A stretch of DNA of 64,000 bases from NCBI GenBank assembly GCA_022072085.1, contig JAJVII010000014.1, positions 1-64,000 of the forward strand, given 5' to 3'. Shown one piece after another: positions 1 to 8,741 of this stretch. Position 1 is the stretch's first letter; every line of letters starts with the position of its first letter. Under the pieces are notes generated by a model. The model saw only the letters and a program-made list of their open reading frames with translations. It had not been told where the DNA came from and did no database searches. The position numbers were made by a program, and so were the translations under genes. The DNA comes from Phycisphaerae bacterium (GTDB taxonomy: Bacteria > Planctomycetota > Phycisphaerae > JAJVII01).

Positions 1-1
1 G

Positions 2-1516
2 GTCGGCCTCCTCTGCCGCGCGTCCGACCGCGACCGGGTCGTCGCTCTGCTGGCCGGCCTGGGCGGGCCGCGGCTGCACGTCTACGCCGTGCCCGACGAC
101 GCCGACCTCTTCGGCGCGATGGACGCCGGCCGAACGCGGCTGGCCCGGCTGTGGGCCGCCAGCGGCTGGCGCGGCGGGGTCGGCGGCGCCTGCTGGTTCG
201 ACGAACTGCTGGCCCCGACAGCCATGGCCTCCGTCGCCGCCGCCTTCAAAGCCGACGCCGTCGCGTTGCTCTCGCCCTTCGCCGCGCTGCTGGACGCCGA
301 ACTGGTCGATGCGACCGTTGCGCTGTTCGACCGTTGCCGGGCCCGTTTCCGCCTCGCCTTCAGCCAGGCCCCGCCGGGCCTGGGGATCTGCTGCGTCGGG
401 CCCGAGGTGCTGTCGAACATCGCCGCGACCGGCCGAACGCTCGGCCGCATCCTCGCCTACGACCCGGCCGCCCCGCTGCCGGACTTCGTCGCCCTGGAGT
501 TGGTCCACAAGCTGCCCATCGACGTGGTCGCCTGCCCGCACCGCCTGCTGGCTGACACCGCCCGCAGCGGGGCCCTGGCCGAGCGGCTGATCGCCGACCT
601 CGGCGACGCGCCGACCGCTGAACAGTCCGCCCGCGCCGCGACCGCCTTGTTCGACGCCGCCCCCGAGCCCTGGCCGCGCGAAATCGAGATCGAGCTGACC
701 ACGCAGCGGGCCGTCGCGGATTCGCTTCGGCCGACGGCCCCGGCCCGCGGGCCGCTCGATGACGCCGCCGGCGCACGACTGGCCGACTGGATTGCCGCCA
801 GCAACGCCGACGACCTGCTCGTCTGGCTGGGCGGCTGCGGCGATCCGCTGCTGCACCCGGGCGTGTTCGAGATGGCTGCGAAGTTCAAGGCCGCCGGTGC
901 GATGGGCGTCGGCCTGCGGACCGCGGGCGTCACGCTGGACGACGCAGCCGTCGGCCGACTGCTCGACGCCCCGATCGACCTGGTCGAGATCGAACTGGAC
1001 GCCCACTCGGCTGAGACCTACGCCCGGCTCAAGGGCGCGGACGCCTACGGCCGCGTGACGACGGCCATGGCCGACCTGATGCGCCGCCGCGACAAGCGCG
1101 GGCAGGCCGGCCCGCTGATTGTCGCCCAGATGATCAAGTGCCCCGCGACGCTGGACGAGATGGAGGCCTTCTTCGACCACTGGCGCAGCGTCGGCGCCGA
1201 CGCGAACCTCGCGGGCCTCAGCGACTACGGCGGCCGGTTCGTCAGCGCCGCCGGCGGCCCCGGCTGGCCGACCGCGCCCCCGGCCCGCCGCCCCTGCGTG
1301 CGGCTCGCCCGCCGCATGACCGTGCTGGCCGACGGCACGGTGCCCGCCTGCGATCAGGACTTTGCCGCCGCAGCCCCTGTCGCCCGCGTCAACGGCCGAC
1401 CGTTGGCTGACGCGTGGACCTGCGACGCATTGACGCAACTTCGCATCGCGCATCGGAGTGACGCGTTGGCGGATCATCCGCTCTGCGCCGTCTGCCGAGA
1501 GTGGCATCGACCATGA
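2..1516 (+). CDS. SPASM-domain protein, 5' end missing (spiro-SPASM-like)
   Basis: The frame is open from base 2, so the gene starts before the window; the first in-window ATG at 89 is unlikely to be the true start. The visible 504 residues contain a degenerate radical-SAM-like barrel and a C-terminal Cys-rich SPASM region (RPCVRL, VPACDQD, CAVCREWHRP). No CxxxCxxC cluster motif is visible, so classical radical SAM chemistry is doubtful. The layout resembles spiro-SPASM proteins, which join a nucleotidyltransferase-like front to a SPASM tail; this is recalled family knowledge, not a search result. Its stop overlaps the start of the neuA-like gene by 4 bases, so the two are probably co-translated and it probably acts in the same surface-sugar pathway. 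Confidence 0.6.
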   Translation, partial: VGLLCRASDRDRVVALLAGLGGPRLHVYAVPDDADLFGAMDAGRTRLARLWAASGWRGGVGGACWFDELLAPTAMASVAAAFKADAVALLSPFAALLDAELVDATVALFDRCRARFRLAFSQAPPGLGICCVGPEVLSNIAATGRTLGRILAYDPAAPLPDFVALELVHKLPIDVVACPHRLLADTARSGALAERLIADLGDAPTAEQSARAATALFDAAPEPWPREIEIELTTQRAVADSLRPTAPARGPLDDAAGARLADWIAASNADDLLVWLGGCGDPLLHPGVFEMAAKFKAAGAMGVGLRTAGVTLDDAAVGRLLDAPIDLVEIELDAHSAETYARLKGADAYGRVTTAMADLMRRRDKRGQAGPLIVAQMIKCPATLDEMEAFFDHWRSVGADANLAGLSDYGGRFVSAAGGPGWPTAPPARRPCVRLARRMTVLADGTVPACDQDFAAAAPVARVNGRPLADAWTCDALTQLRIAHRSDALADHPLCAVCREWHRP

Positions 1517-2259
1517 TGAATGACAGACACGTTACCGCGATGGTGATCGCGCGCGGGGGGAGCAAGGGGCTGCCGGGCAAGGCGCTTCGGCCGCTGCTGG
1601 GGCGGCCGGCGGTGGCCTACTCCGTCGATCACGCCTTCGCCGCCGAGTGCGTGGACCTCGTGGCCATCTCGACCGACGATGCGCGGATCGCGGCCGCCGC
1701 CCGACAGGCCGTCCCGCCCCGGCGACGGCTGCACCTGGTCCAGCGCCCGGCTGAACTGGCCGACGACACCGCCCGCGTGGACGACGCCCTCCGCCATGCC
1801 GTACGCACGCTGGAGGCCGAGGGGGCATCGCTCGACATCCTCGTCGTGCTCTATGGCAACGTGCCGGTGCGGGCGCCGGGGCTGATCGGGCAGGCCGTCG
1901 GGATGATGGTCCGCACCGGCTGCGACTCGGTGCAGAGCTTCGCGCCGGTGGGCAAGTTCCATCCCTGGTGGATGTACAAGATGGACGCCGACGGCCGGGT
2001 CCGCTTCCAGGACGACCACAAGGTCTACCGCCGCCAGGAATTGCCCCCGCTGTTCATGCCCGACGCGGCCGCCATCGTGCTGCGGCGCGACGTGCTGATG
2101 GCCAGCGAATCGCAGCCCGACGAGCCGCACGCCCTCTTCGGCGCCGACCGCCGCGGCATCGTCCAGCCGGCCGACGCCAGCGTGGACATCGACACCGAGT
2201 TGGACCTGTTCGTGGCCGAGGCGATGCTGAGGAAGCAGGGGTCAGGGGTCAGGGGCTAG
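1513..2259 (+). CDS. neuA: Acylneuraminate cytidylyltransferase-like (NeuA/PseF type)
   Basis: A 248-residue CTP transferase that would activate a nonulosonic acid (sialic acid type) with CMP in the cytoplasm. The N-terminus carries the nucleotide-binding signature IARGGSKGLPGKALRPL, with SVDHAF and STDDARI following as in the CMP-NeuAc synthetase family. I chose the ATG at 1513, which overlaps the upstream stop; ATG 1516 is equally possible. neuB- and neuC-like genes follow. The last residues (KQGSGVRG) and the stop are encoded by an intergenic GGGGTCAGG repeat, so the native C-terminus may have been shorter. The exact sugar (Neu5Ac, legionaminate or pseudaminate) cannot be told from sequence alone. 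Confidence 0.85.
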   Translation: MMNDRHVTAMVIARGGSKGLPGKALRPLLGRPAVAYSVDHAFAAECVDLVAISTDDARIAAAARQAVPPRRRLHLVQRPAELADDTARVDDALRHAVRTLEAEGASLDILVVLYGNVPVRAPGLIGQAVGMMVRTGCDSVQSFAPVGKFHPWWMYKMDADGRVRFQDDHKVYRRQELPPLFMPDAAAIVLRRDVLMASESQPDEPHALFGADRRGIVQPADASVDIDTELDLFVAEAMLRKQGSGVRG

Positions 2260-2267
2260 GGGTCAGG
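2237..2267 (+). repeat. GGGGTCAGG tandem word, single arm
   Basis: Four near-copies of AGGGGTCAGG lie at the 3' end of the neuA-like gene and supply its final codons and stop. The same word with its complement forms a long hairpin at 33084-33186, and a related TAGAGGCTAGAGG version lies at 60270-60308. Confidence 0.7.
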
Positions 2268-2340
2268 AAGACAGACGAGAGAAGAACTTGCCGTGGAGGC
2301 GCCCCGGCGCCGGGCAGCCCGGTCCGCATGTCCTTCTGAT

Positions 2341-2383
2341 TCCCTTCTCTTCTCAGCGCCTCGGCGTCTCAGCGGCCAGCACA
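2341..2383. repeat. CTCAGCGCCTCGGCGTCTCAGCGG word
   Basis: A pyrimidine-rich arm (TTCTCTTCTCAGCGCC, then CGGCGTCTCAGCGG) lies between the neuA- and neuB-like genes. Its reverse complement recurs at 50132-50190 before the SIS gene. It is one of the window's intergenic word families. Confidence 0.6.
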
Positions 2384-2467
2384 GCCGCCGGCGATCTCTG
2401 GTCAGCGCGGGGGGATTGGATTATCCTTTCTAGCGCCGGCGGGGATGACTGGGAACCGGAGGCGGCG

Positions 2468-3511
2468 ATGGATTGGCCACAGTGCATCGAGATTGGTGAC
2501 CGCGAGGTCGGCGTCGGGCGGCCGGTGTTCGTCATTGCCGAGGCCGGCGTGAACCACAACGGCCAGGTGCGGGCGGCGCTGGACCTGGTCCGGGCGGCCG
2601 CGGCTGCCGGCGCGGACGCGGTGAAGTTCCAGGCCTTCAGCGCCGACCGGTTGGTGACAGCGTCGGCCCCGGCGGCCGGCTATCAGCACGCCGCCGATCA
2701 GCGGTCGATGCTGGCGCAGCTGGAGCTCTCGCCGCTGGAACTGGCCCAGTGCAAGGCCGAGTGTGAGGAAATGGGCGTGACCTTCCTGGCGACGCCCTTC
2801 TCGCCGCGCGACGTGGCCAACCTGCACGGTATGGGCGTCACGGCCATCAAGATCGCCTCGCCCGACGTGGCCAACCCGCCGCTGCTGCGCGTGGCGGCTG
2901 AGACCGGCCTGCCGATCCTCCTCTCCACCGGCGCCAGCACGATGGACGAGGTGCGGGCAGCGGTGGACACGCTGGGCGAGGCCGGCTGCCGCGGGCTCGT
3001 GCTGCTGCACTGTGTCAGCAGCTACCCGACGCCGCAGACTGCATGCAACCTGCGGGCGATCCGCACGCTGGCCGGCGCGTTCGGTTGCCCGATCGGATAC
3101 AGCGACCACACGGCTGAGAGCGACACGTCGGCGCTGGCGGTGGCGGCGGGGGCGTGCGTGCTGGAGAAGCACTTCACACTCAACCGCAAGTTGAACGGCC
3201 CGGACCACTTCTTCTCGCTCGACCCCGCGGGGCTGGTCGACTACGTGGACGCGGCCCGCCGGGCCGAGCAGGTCATGGGCCACGGCCGACGCGAGCCAGA
3301 CGCCGTTGAGATGGACGTGCGCAGCGTCGCGCGATCCAGCGTGGTCAGCGTCCGGCCGATCGGCGCGGGCCAGAAGATCGCCCGCGACATGCTGACGGTG
3401 AAGCGTCCGGGCGGCGGCGTCGAGCCGGCCCGTCTGGACGACCTGATCGGGCGCGTCGCCCGCGCCGACATCCCGCCCGACACGACCATCCGTTGGGATA
3501 TGATCGACTGA
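2468..3511 (+). CDS. neuB: N-acetylneuraminate synthase-like (NeuB, SAF domain)
   Basis: A 347-residue enzyme that would condense phosphoenolpyruvate with N-acetylmannosamine or a related hexose to give a nonulosonic acid. The TIM-barrel NeuB domain opens with IAEAGVNHNGQ and KFQAFSADRLV, and GYSDHT sits near residue 210. The C-terminal ~60 residues form a SAF (antifreeze-like) domain beginning RSSVVSVRPIGAGQ. The frame is open further upstream, but ATG 2468 has a GGAGG site 6 bases before it and gives the normal family length, so I use it. It lies between the neuA- and neuC-like genes. Confidence 0.9.
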   Translation: MDWPQCIEIGDREVGVGRPVFVIAEAGVNHNGQVRAALDLVRAAAAAGADAVKFQAFSADRLVTASAPAAGYQHAADQRSMLAQLELSPLELAQCKAECEEMGVTFLATPFSPRDVANLHGMGVTAIKIASPDVANPPLLRVAAETGLPILLSTGASTMDEVRAAVDTLGEAGCRGLVLLHCVSSYPTPQTACNLRAIRTLAGAFGCPIGYSDHTAESDTSALAVAAGACVLEKHFTLNRKLNGPDHFFSLDPAGLVDYVDAARRAEQVMGHGRREPDAVEMDVRSVARSSVVSVRPIGAGQKIARDMLTVKRPGGGVEPARLDDLIGRVARADIPPDTTIRWDMID

Positions 3512-3514
3512 CGC

Positions 3515-4684
3515 ATGCCCAACCGCCGCGCCAAGACCCTGACCGTCGCCATCGCCACCGAGACTCGGGCCGAATACGGCCTGTTGCGCCCGGTCTATCG
3601 TGCGATCGACGCAACGCCCGGCCTGCGGGCGGTCTTCATCGCCTCGGGCATGCACCACCTGCGGCGGTTCGGCCACACGATCGACGTTATCCGCGCCGAT
3701 GGCGTGCGGGTGCGCGAGATCCGCACCGCGTCCGACCCGCCCGATGCGGCCCGCGACGTCGGGCGGGCTGTGTCGCGATACGCCGGGGCACTGACCGATT
3801 TGCGGGCCGACTGGCTGATTGTGCTGGGCGACCGACTGGAGATGCTCGCGGCGGCCACCGCGGCGACGGCGCTGGGCGTGGCCATCGGCCACCTCCACGG
3901 CGGCGACGTGGCCCCGGGCGCCCGCGACGACGCGATCCGACACGCGATCACGAAGCTGGCCCACCTGCACTTTCCCGCGACGGCCGACGCTGCCCGGCGG
4001 ATTGCCCGTATGGGCGAGCCGAGTTGGCGGATCGTTTCGGCTGGGACGCCGGCCATTGACGTGATGCGGCAGACGCCCCAGCCGGGCAAGGCCGAGTTGG
4101 ACGCCCGCGTCGGCTTCGACACGGCCGAGCCCTTCGCGCTGGTGGTGCAGCACGCCGCGGGCTTCCCGGCCGCGGCGGAGCGGCGTCACCTGTTGGCGAC
4201 GCTGCATGCGGTCGAGGCGTGCGTCGGTCGGGCGGTGGTCATCGGCCCGGGCCTGGACCCCGGCAGCGTCGCGCTGCACGAGGCGATTGCGAGGTTCGTC
4301 GGCGCCGCGTCACGCCGCGGGCGGTGGGCGTACTTCCGCTCGCTGGAGCAGGGGACGTATTATGGCCTGATGTCGCGGGCCGCGGTGATGGCGGGCAACA
4401 GCTCCAGCGGGATCATCGAGTCCGCGGCGTTCCGGCTGGCGACGGTGGATGTGGGCCCGCGGCAGGCCGGGCGGCTGGCCGGCGGCAATGTGATCCGCTG
4501 CGGCTACGGCCGGGCAGATGTGGCGGCGGCGATTCGGCGGGCGATGGGCGACGCGGCGTTTCGGCGACGGCTGGCGAAGTGTCGCAATGTCTACGGCCGC
4601 GGCGGGGCCGGGGCGGCTGTCGCCCGGGCGCTGGTTCGCACGCCGCTGGATCGCAAGCTGCTCGTCAAGACGGTAAGCTATTGA
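3515..4684 (+). CDS. neuC: UDP-N-acetylglucosamine 2-epimerase, hydrolysing (NeuC type)
   Basis: A 389-residue GT-B-fold epimerase. NeuC enzymes convert UDP-GlcNAc to ManNAc plus UDP, supplying the neuB-like enzyme just upstream. Visible motifs are ATETRAEYGLLRPV at the N-terminus, LGDRLEMLAAATAA, the HGGD motif followed by RDDAIRHAITKLAHLHF, and a C-terminal GNSSSGIIESAAF that binds the nucleotide sugar. It starts 3 bases after the neuB stop. A LegG-type role (UDP-bacillosamine hydrolysis) is possible, but no other legionaminate genes are seen here. Confidence 0.87.
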   Translation: MPNRRAKTLTVAIATETRAEYGLLRPVYRAIDATPGLRAVFIASGMHHLRRFGHTIDVIRADGVRVREIRTASDPPDAARDVGRAVSRYAGALTDLRADWLIVLGDRLEMLAAATAATALGVAIGHLHGGDVAPGARDDAIRHAITKLAHLHFPATADAARRIARMGEPSWRIVSAGTPAIDVMRQTPQPGKAELDARVGFDTAEPFALVVQHAAGFPAAAERRHLLATLHAVEACVGRAVVIGPGLDPGSVALHEAIARFVGAASRRGRWAYFRSLEQGTYYGLMSRAAVMAGNSSSGIIESAAFRLATVDVGPRQAGRLAGGNVIRCGYGRADVAAAIRRAMGDAAFRRRLAKCRNVYGRGGAGAAVARALVRTPLDRKLLVKTVSY

Positions 4685-4706
4685 TCGGCAACAACGGACA
4701 GGGCGT

Positions 4707-5675
4707 ATGCAGAGGCAGTTCGAGGTCATCCTGAATCCGATCGCCGGGGCCGGACGGGCGGTCCTGCTGGTCGACCGGCTGGCGCGACGACTGGAGCGCG
4801 AGGGGCATGGCGTGCGCGTGCTGCGGACCGAGTCGGCGGGGCACGCGCGGGAGTATGCGCGGCAACTCGCAGGCGAAAGCGGCATCGACGCGCTGCTGGT
4901 CGCCGGCGGCGACGGGACGATCAGCGAGGTGGTGGACGGGCTGGCCGGTTCCGTCGCCGGCGGGTCGCGCCTGCCGATGGCGATCCTGCCGGTGGGGACC
5001 GAGAACCTGCTGGCGCGGGTGATCGGTGCGCGGACGAACCTGGCGCTGGCTGAGGCGACGCTGCTGGGCGGGCGCGAGCGGCGGCTGGACGTGGGGCAGA
5101 TCCGCCGCCCGCCCGATGCCGGCGGCGCCTGGGACAGCGGCAGCGGGCCGAGCAAGGGGCTGCGGCATTTCATGATGGTGGCCGGCGCGGGCTTTGACGC
5201 CGAGGTGGTCCACCGGCTGGCGATGAAGCGCGACGGCAACATCACCTACGCCGACTACTTCGCGCCGATCATGCAGACACTGGCACGCTACGACTTCCCC
5301 GCGATGCGCATCGAGGCCGACGGCGAGACGGTCTGCGACGAGCCGGCCCTGGCGTTCGTGGGCAACATCCCGCGCTACGCGTGGGGCCTGCCGATCTGCA
5401 AGAAGGCCCGCTACGACGACGGCCTGCTGGACCTGGTGATCTACAAGTGCGCCCACCGCGGCCAGCTCGTCTTGCACTCGGTGCGGACGGTGTTCTCCGC
5501 CCACATCGGCCGCCGCGACGTGATCTATCGCCAGGTGCGGCACATCGTCCTCCGCTGCGAGCGGGCGATGCCGATCCAGGTCGACGGAGACGACGGCGGG
5601 CAGCTTCCGGTGGAACTCACGATGGCCGGCGAACAGGTCCGCCTGCTCGCCCCGCCGCTCAAGGAACGAACATGA
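4707..5675 (+). CDS. Diacylglycerol/sphingosine kinase-family lipid kinase
   Basis: A 322-residue protein of the DAGK catalytic family, which phosphorylates lipid hydroxyls with ATP at the membrane face. NPIAGAGRA at residues 8-16 and the catalytic GGDGTISEVVDGL near residue 70 are diagnostic, and LPVGTENLLAR follows as expected. The C-terminal half has the usual beta-sandwich with GAGFDAEVVHRL. The natural substrate cannot be assigned. It overlaps kdsA by 4 bases (ATGA), suggesting coupled translation and a role in envelope lipid or glycan synthesis. Confidence 0.85.
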   Translation: MQRQFEVILNPIAGAGRAVLLVDRLARRLEREGHGVRVLRTESAGHAREYARQLAGESGIDALLVAGGDGTISEVVDGLAGSVAGGSRLPMAILPVGTENLLARVIGARTNLALAEATLLGGRERRLDVGQIRRPPDAGGAWDSGSGPSKGLRHFMMVAGAGFDAEVVHRLAMKRDGNITYADYFAPIMQTLARYDFPAMRIEADGETVCDEPALAFVGNIPRYAWGLPICKKARYDDGLLDLVIYKCAHRGQLVLHSVRTVFSAHIGRRDVIYRQVRHIVLRCERAMPIQVDGDDGGQLPVELTMAGEQVRLLAPPLKERT

Positions 5676-6493
5676 GCCAACGCTACACGATCGGACCGTT
5701 CGCCGTCGGCGGCGACGCCCCGCTGCTGCTGATCGCCGGGCCCTGCGTCATCGAGTCGGCCCAGATGTGCATCGACGCAGCCGGGCGGCTGAAGGAAGTC
5801 GCCGCAGCCGCCGGTGTGACGTTCATCTTCAAGGCCAGCTACGACAAGGCCAACCGCACCAGCGTGACCAGCTTCCGCGGGCCGGGCCTGGAGGCGGGCC
5901 TGGCGACGCTGGCGGCGGTCCGCGAGCAGGTCGGCGTGCCGGTGACCAGCGACATCCACGAGCCGGCCCAGGCGGCGGCCGCCGGGGAGGTGCTGGACAT
6001 GCTCCAGGTTCCCGCGTTCCTCTGCCGCCAGACCGACCTGTTAGTCGCAGCCGGGCAGACCGGCAAGCCGGTGAACGTGAAGAAGGGCCAGTTCGTCGCG
6101 CCGTGGGACATGAAGCCCGCGGTGGAGAAGGTCCGCTCGACCGGCAACTCGGCGGTGCTGCTGACCGACCGCGGCGTCTGCTTCGGCTACAATCGGTTGG
6201 TGACCGATTTCCGGGCGATCCCGCAGATGCAGTCGCTGGGCTGCCCGGTGATCTTCGACGCCACGCACAGCGCCCAGGAGCCCGGCGCGGGCGGCACGGT
6301 GACCGGCGGCGACCGCAGCGCCGGCCCGCTGCTCGCGAAATGCGCCATGGCCGCCGGCGCCGACGGCCTGTTCATCGAGACCCACCCCGACCCCGAGCGC
6401 GCGAAGTCCGACGCCGCGGTGCAGTTGCCCCTGGACCAGATCGCCGCCCTGCTGGACACCTGCCTGGCGATCCGCGCGGCCGCGCGCGGTTGA
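5672..6493 (+). CDS. kdsA: 3-deoxy-8-phosphooctulonate synthase
   Basis: A 273-residue class I aldolase-fold enzyme that joins arabinose 5-phosphate and PEP into KDO 8-phosphate, a precursor of lipopolysaccharide core. Family motifs are LIAGPCVIES near the start, FKASYDKANRTS, the NVKKGQF strand and FDATHSAQEPG. Length and order match KdsA closely. The ATG overlaps the previous stop. No other KDO gene lies in the window. It is the last gene of the surface-sugar run and is followed by a REP/RAYT unit. Confidence 0.93.
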   Translation: MSQRYTIGPFAVGGDAPLLLIAGPCVIESAQMCIDAAGRLKEVAAAAGVTFIFKASYDKANRTSVTSFRGPGLEAGLATLAAVREQVGVPVTSDIHEPAQAAAAGEVLDMLQVPAFLCRQTDLLVAAGQTGKPVNVKKGQFVAPWDMKPAVEKVRSTGNSAVLLTDRGVCFGYNRLVTDFRAIPQMQSLGCPVIFDATHSAQEPGAGGTVTGGDRSAGPLLAKCAMAAGADGLFIETHPDPERAKSDAAVQLPLDQIAALLDTCLAIRAAARG

Positions 6494-6515
6494 ACGCAGA
6501 GGGGCAGAGGGCCAT

Positions 6516-6548
6516 CGCGCGTTTAGCCGCGAGCGTCAGCGAGCGCGT
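6516..6548 (+). repeat. REP element, upstream copy
   Basis: The core TTTAGCCGCGAGCGTCAGCG, flanked by GCGCG on both sides, folds into a short hairpin. Its reverse complement closely matches the element at 7215-7252 and the one at 53461-53494. It lies about 45 bases before the RAYT start, in inverse orientation to the downstream copy. Confidence 0.8.
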
Positions 6549-6590
6549 CTTTAGGCTCGCGTTCGGTTACGCCGGCATGGGGAATCTTGA

Positions 6591-7193
6591 ATGGTCCGCG
6601 CCTCGCATGTCATCTTCGGAACCTACGGGTTCTGGCTGCCCAACGATCCGCGGGGCTCCTGGTCGGACTTCGTCGGCGCCTGGGAACTCGCCCGATTCGG
6701 CAAAGCGACGCGCGTGACGACTCGCGCGTCGCTGGCTTGGCGTTCTCACGACATGGCCGCCCGACTGGCTGCCAAGAAGGTGCTGAAGTACCCATTCGTG
6801 CGGCTGACGGGTCGGCAGGCGCGGGCCGTCGGCCGAGGATTCGGCGTCGCGGCCGAGAAGGGCCGGATCGCCATCTTGGCCTGCTCGATCCTTCCCGAGC
6901 ACGTGCATCTGGTGCTCGCCAGGCATCGGTCCAAGGCGGAGCAGGTCGTCAACTACCTGAAAGGGGAGGCCACCCGGCAACTCCTGAAGGAGGGCATCCA
7001 TCCGCTGGCGGACCTGGCGGGGTCGCAAGAAGAGCCGCCGCAGATGTGGGCGCGCGGAGCCTGGAAGGTCTTCTTGAACAGCCAAAGAGACATTCGCCGG
7101 GCGATCGACTATGTCCGGCGGAATCCGATCGAGGAAGGCATGCCGCATCAGCGATGGGGGTTCGTGGTGGAGGGAAATGAGAGGGTGGGATAG
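6591..7193 (+). CDS. REP-associated tyrosine transposase (RAYT, IS200-like fold)
   Basis: A 200-residue single-domain HUH nuclease of the TnpA-REP group, which nicks and joins single-stranded DNA at REP hairpins. The N-terminal TYGFWLPNDPRGSWS is typical. The HUH pair is in PEHVHLVLA near residue 104, and the likely catalytic tyrosine is in IDYVRRNP near residue 178. An unrelated-looking REP hairpin copy sits on each side in opposite orientation, the layout expected of a REP-RAYT unit. Such genes are normally single-copy and domesticated. The ATG has GGGGA upstream. Confidence 0.88.
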   Translation: MVRASHVIFGTYGFWLPNDPRGSWSDFVGAWELARFGKATRVTTRASLAWRSHDMAARLAAKKVLKYPFVRLTGRQARAVGRGFGVAAEKGRIAILACSILPEHVHLVLARHRSKAEQVVNYLKGEATRQLLKEGIHPLADLAGSQEEPPQMWARGAWKVFLNSQRDIRRAIDYVRRNPIEEGMPHQRWGFVVEGNERVG

Positions 7194-7214
7194 CCTGTCG
7201 TGGGTTGGACGGAA

Positions 7215-7252
7215 GAGCGCGCTCCCTCACGGTCGCGGCTAAACTCGCGCGC
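7215..7252 (-). repeat. REP element, downstream copy
   Basis: GCGCTCCCTCACGGTCGCGG followed by CTAAACTCGCGC. Read on the minus strand it matches the 6516-6548 copy, so the RAYT gene lies between two inverted REP copies. Confidence 0.8.
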
Positions 7253-7265
7253 TGGCGACGGGAAG

Positions 7266-7306
7266 ACAAAGACGCCCGGGCGGATTCCCGTCCGGGCGTC
7301 TTTGTT
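7266..7306. terminator. Bidirectional intrinsic terminator
   Basis: A perfect 14-base inverted repeat, ACAAAGACGCCCGG and CCGGGCGTCTTTGT, encloses a 12-base loop, with T-rich sequence on each outer side. It sits between the converging RAYT and metK genes and can serve both strands. Confidence 0.8.
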
Positions 7307-7356
7307 CATACCTTACTCTGCGGACCTCTGTCTTTCTCTGCGCCTCTGCGTTCTCT

Positions 7357-8592
7357 TTAGAGCCCGCAGGCCTTGCGCAGGGCGGCGGCCTTGTCGGTCC
7401 GCTCCCAGGTGAAGCCCGGGCCCTTCTGGCCGAAGTGGCCGTGACGGGCGGTGGCCAGGTAGATCGGACGCAGCAGGTTCAATTCGTCCACGATCTCGCC
7501 GGGCGTGAGCGGGAAGACGTCGCGGACGGCCTTGGCCAGCTTCCGCTCGTCCACCACGCCGGTGCCCTCGGTGTCGATCAGCACGCTGAGCGGTTCAGCC
7601 ACGCCGATGGCGTAGGAGAGCTGCACCTCGCAGGCGGTCGCGAGCTTGGCCGCGACGATGTTCTTGGCGACGTAGCGGGCCATGTAGCTGGCGGAGCGGT
7701 CCACCTTGGAGGGGTCCTTGCCGGAGAAGGCCCCGCCGCCGTGGCAGCCGCGGCCGCCGTAGGTGTCCACGATGATCTTGCGTCCGGTCAGCCCGGTGTC
7801 GCCGTGGGGCCCGCCGATGACGAACCGCCCGGTCGGGTTGACGTGGAAGCGGATGCGGTTGTGCCAGAGCCCTGCCCGCTCAGCCGTGACGACCGGCTTG
7901 ATGATCCTGTTGATGAGCAGTTTGCGGGCCTTCTCGGACATGTTGCCGGTCCGCGGGTCGATGACTTCCTCGGTGTGCTGCGTCGAGAGCACGACGGTGT
8001 GCAGGCGATAGGGCTTGCCGTTCTGGTACTCGATGGTCACCTGGCTCTTGCCGTCCGGGCGGAGCCACTTGATCTGGCCGGACTCGCGGGCCTCCGCCAG
8101 CCGCTCGACCAGGCGGTGGGCGAGCTGGATCGGCAGGGGCATCAGGGCGCGGGTCTCGTTGCAGGCGAAGCCGAACATGATGCCCTGGTCGCCGGCGCCC
8201 TGTGCCTTTCGCTTGGCCTTGTTGGCGGTGACGCCCTGGCTGATGTCGGCCGACTGGCTGTGCAGCGTGCGGACGACGGCGCAACTGCGATAGTCGAAGC
8301 CCGTGGCCGGGTCGTCGTAGCCGATGGACTTGATGGTTTCGCGGGCGGTCTGGTCGGCCTGGGCCAGAGCCTGCTCGGCCTTGATGTTGTGCACGGTGAT
8401 CTCGCCGGAGAGCACCACCAGGCCGGTGGTGACCAGAGTCTCGCAGGCGCAGCGGGCGTACTTGTCGTGGCGGAGGAGGCTGTCGAGGATGGCGTCGGAG
8501 ATCTGGTCGGCCACCTTGTCGGGATGGCCCATCGAGACGGATTCGCTGGTGAACAGGTGACTGCCGTTGCGGCTGCTGTGGCTCTTGGGCAC
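7357..8592 (-). CDS. metK: S-adenosylmethionine synthetase
   Basis: A 411-residue enzyme that makes S-adenosylmethionine from methionine and ATP. Motifs are [16 protein letters not shown] near the N-terminus, the ATP-binding [12 protein letters not shown], and the P-loop-like [17 protein letters not shown] in the last third. The frame extends upstream, but GTG 8592 has GGAGG nine bases before it, so I prefer it over an ATG at 8634. No SAM riboswitch is evident in the leader. It is transcribed divergently from hicBA. Confidence 0.95.
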   Translation of the reverse strand: MPKSHSSRNGSHLFTSESVSMGHPDKVADQISDAILDSLLRHDKYARCACETLVTTGLVVLSGEITVHNIKAEQALAQADQTARETIKSIGYDDPATGFDYRSCAVVRTLHSQSADISQGVTANKAKRKAQGAGDQGIMFGFACNETRALMPLPIQLAHRLVERLAEARESGQIKWLRPDGKSQVTIEYQNGKPYRLHTVVLSTQHTEEVIDPRTGNMSEKARKLLINRIIKPVVTAERAGLWHNRIRFHVNPTGRFVIGGPHGDTGLTGRKIIVDTYGGRGCHGGGAFSGKDPSKVDRSASYMARYVAKNIVAAKLATACEVQLSYAIGVAEPLSVLIDTEGTGVVDERKLAKAVRDVFPLTPGEIVDELNLLRPIYLATARHGHFGQKGPGFTWERTDKAAALRKACGL

Positions 8593-8652
8593 GGTAAGGA
8601 ACCTCCAGAATTTCCAACGAACAGCGGGTCTCAACGCGAACTTGAATCCATC

Positions 8653-8680
8653 ATCCTATGCATTTTGGGCCTGTTGGCAA
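8653..8680 (-). promoter_or_regulatory. metK promoter
   Basis: On the minus strand, TTGCCA (8680-8675), a 16-base spacer and TAGGAT (8658-8653) make a plausible housekeeping promoter about 60 bases upstream of the metK GTG. It abuts the hicBA operator candidate. Confidence 0.5.
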
Positions 8681-8726
8681 GGGCAAAGCGAATGCCCTTG
8701 ACAGTCCGGTCCCGGAGACGTACCAA
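8679..8726 (+). promoter_or_regulatory. hicBA promoter with inverted-repeat operator
   Basis: AAGGGCA (8679-8685) and TGCCCTT (8693-8699) are a perfect 7-base inverted repeat. It overlaps a perfect TTGACA (8698-8703), with a weak -10 TACCAA 17 bases on. HicB antitoxins commonly autorepress, so this is a plausible operator. Confidence 0.5.
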
Positions 8727-8741
8727 GGTATTGGAGGAGAA

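Noticed and set aside
2402-4279. A 625-codon minus-strand frame
   Set aside because: Antisense to the neuB- and neuC-like genes, His/Arg/Gln-rich composition typical of shadow frames.
8593-8741. SAM riboswitch upstream of metK
   Set aside because: No SAM-I, SAM-II or SAM-IV-like fold or conserved core could be recognised in the leader.
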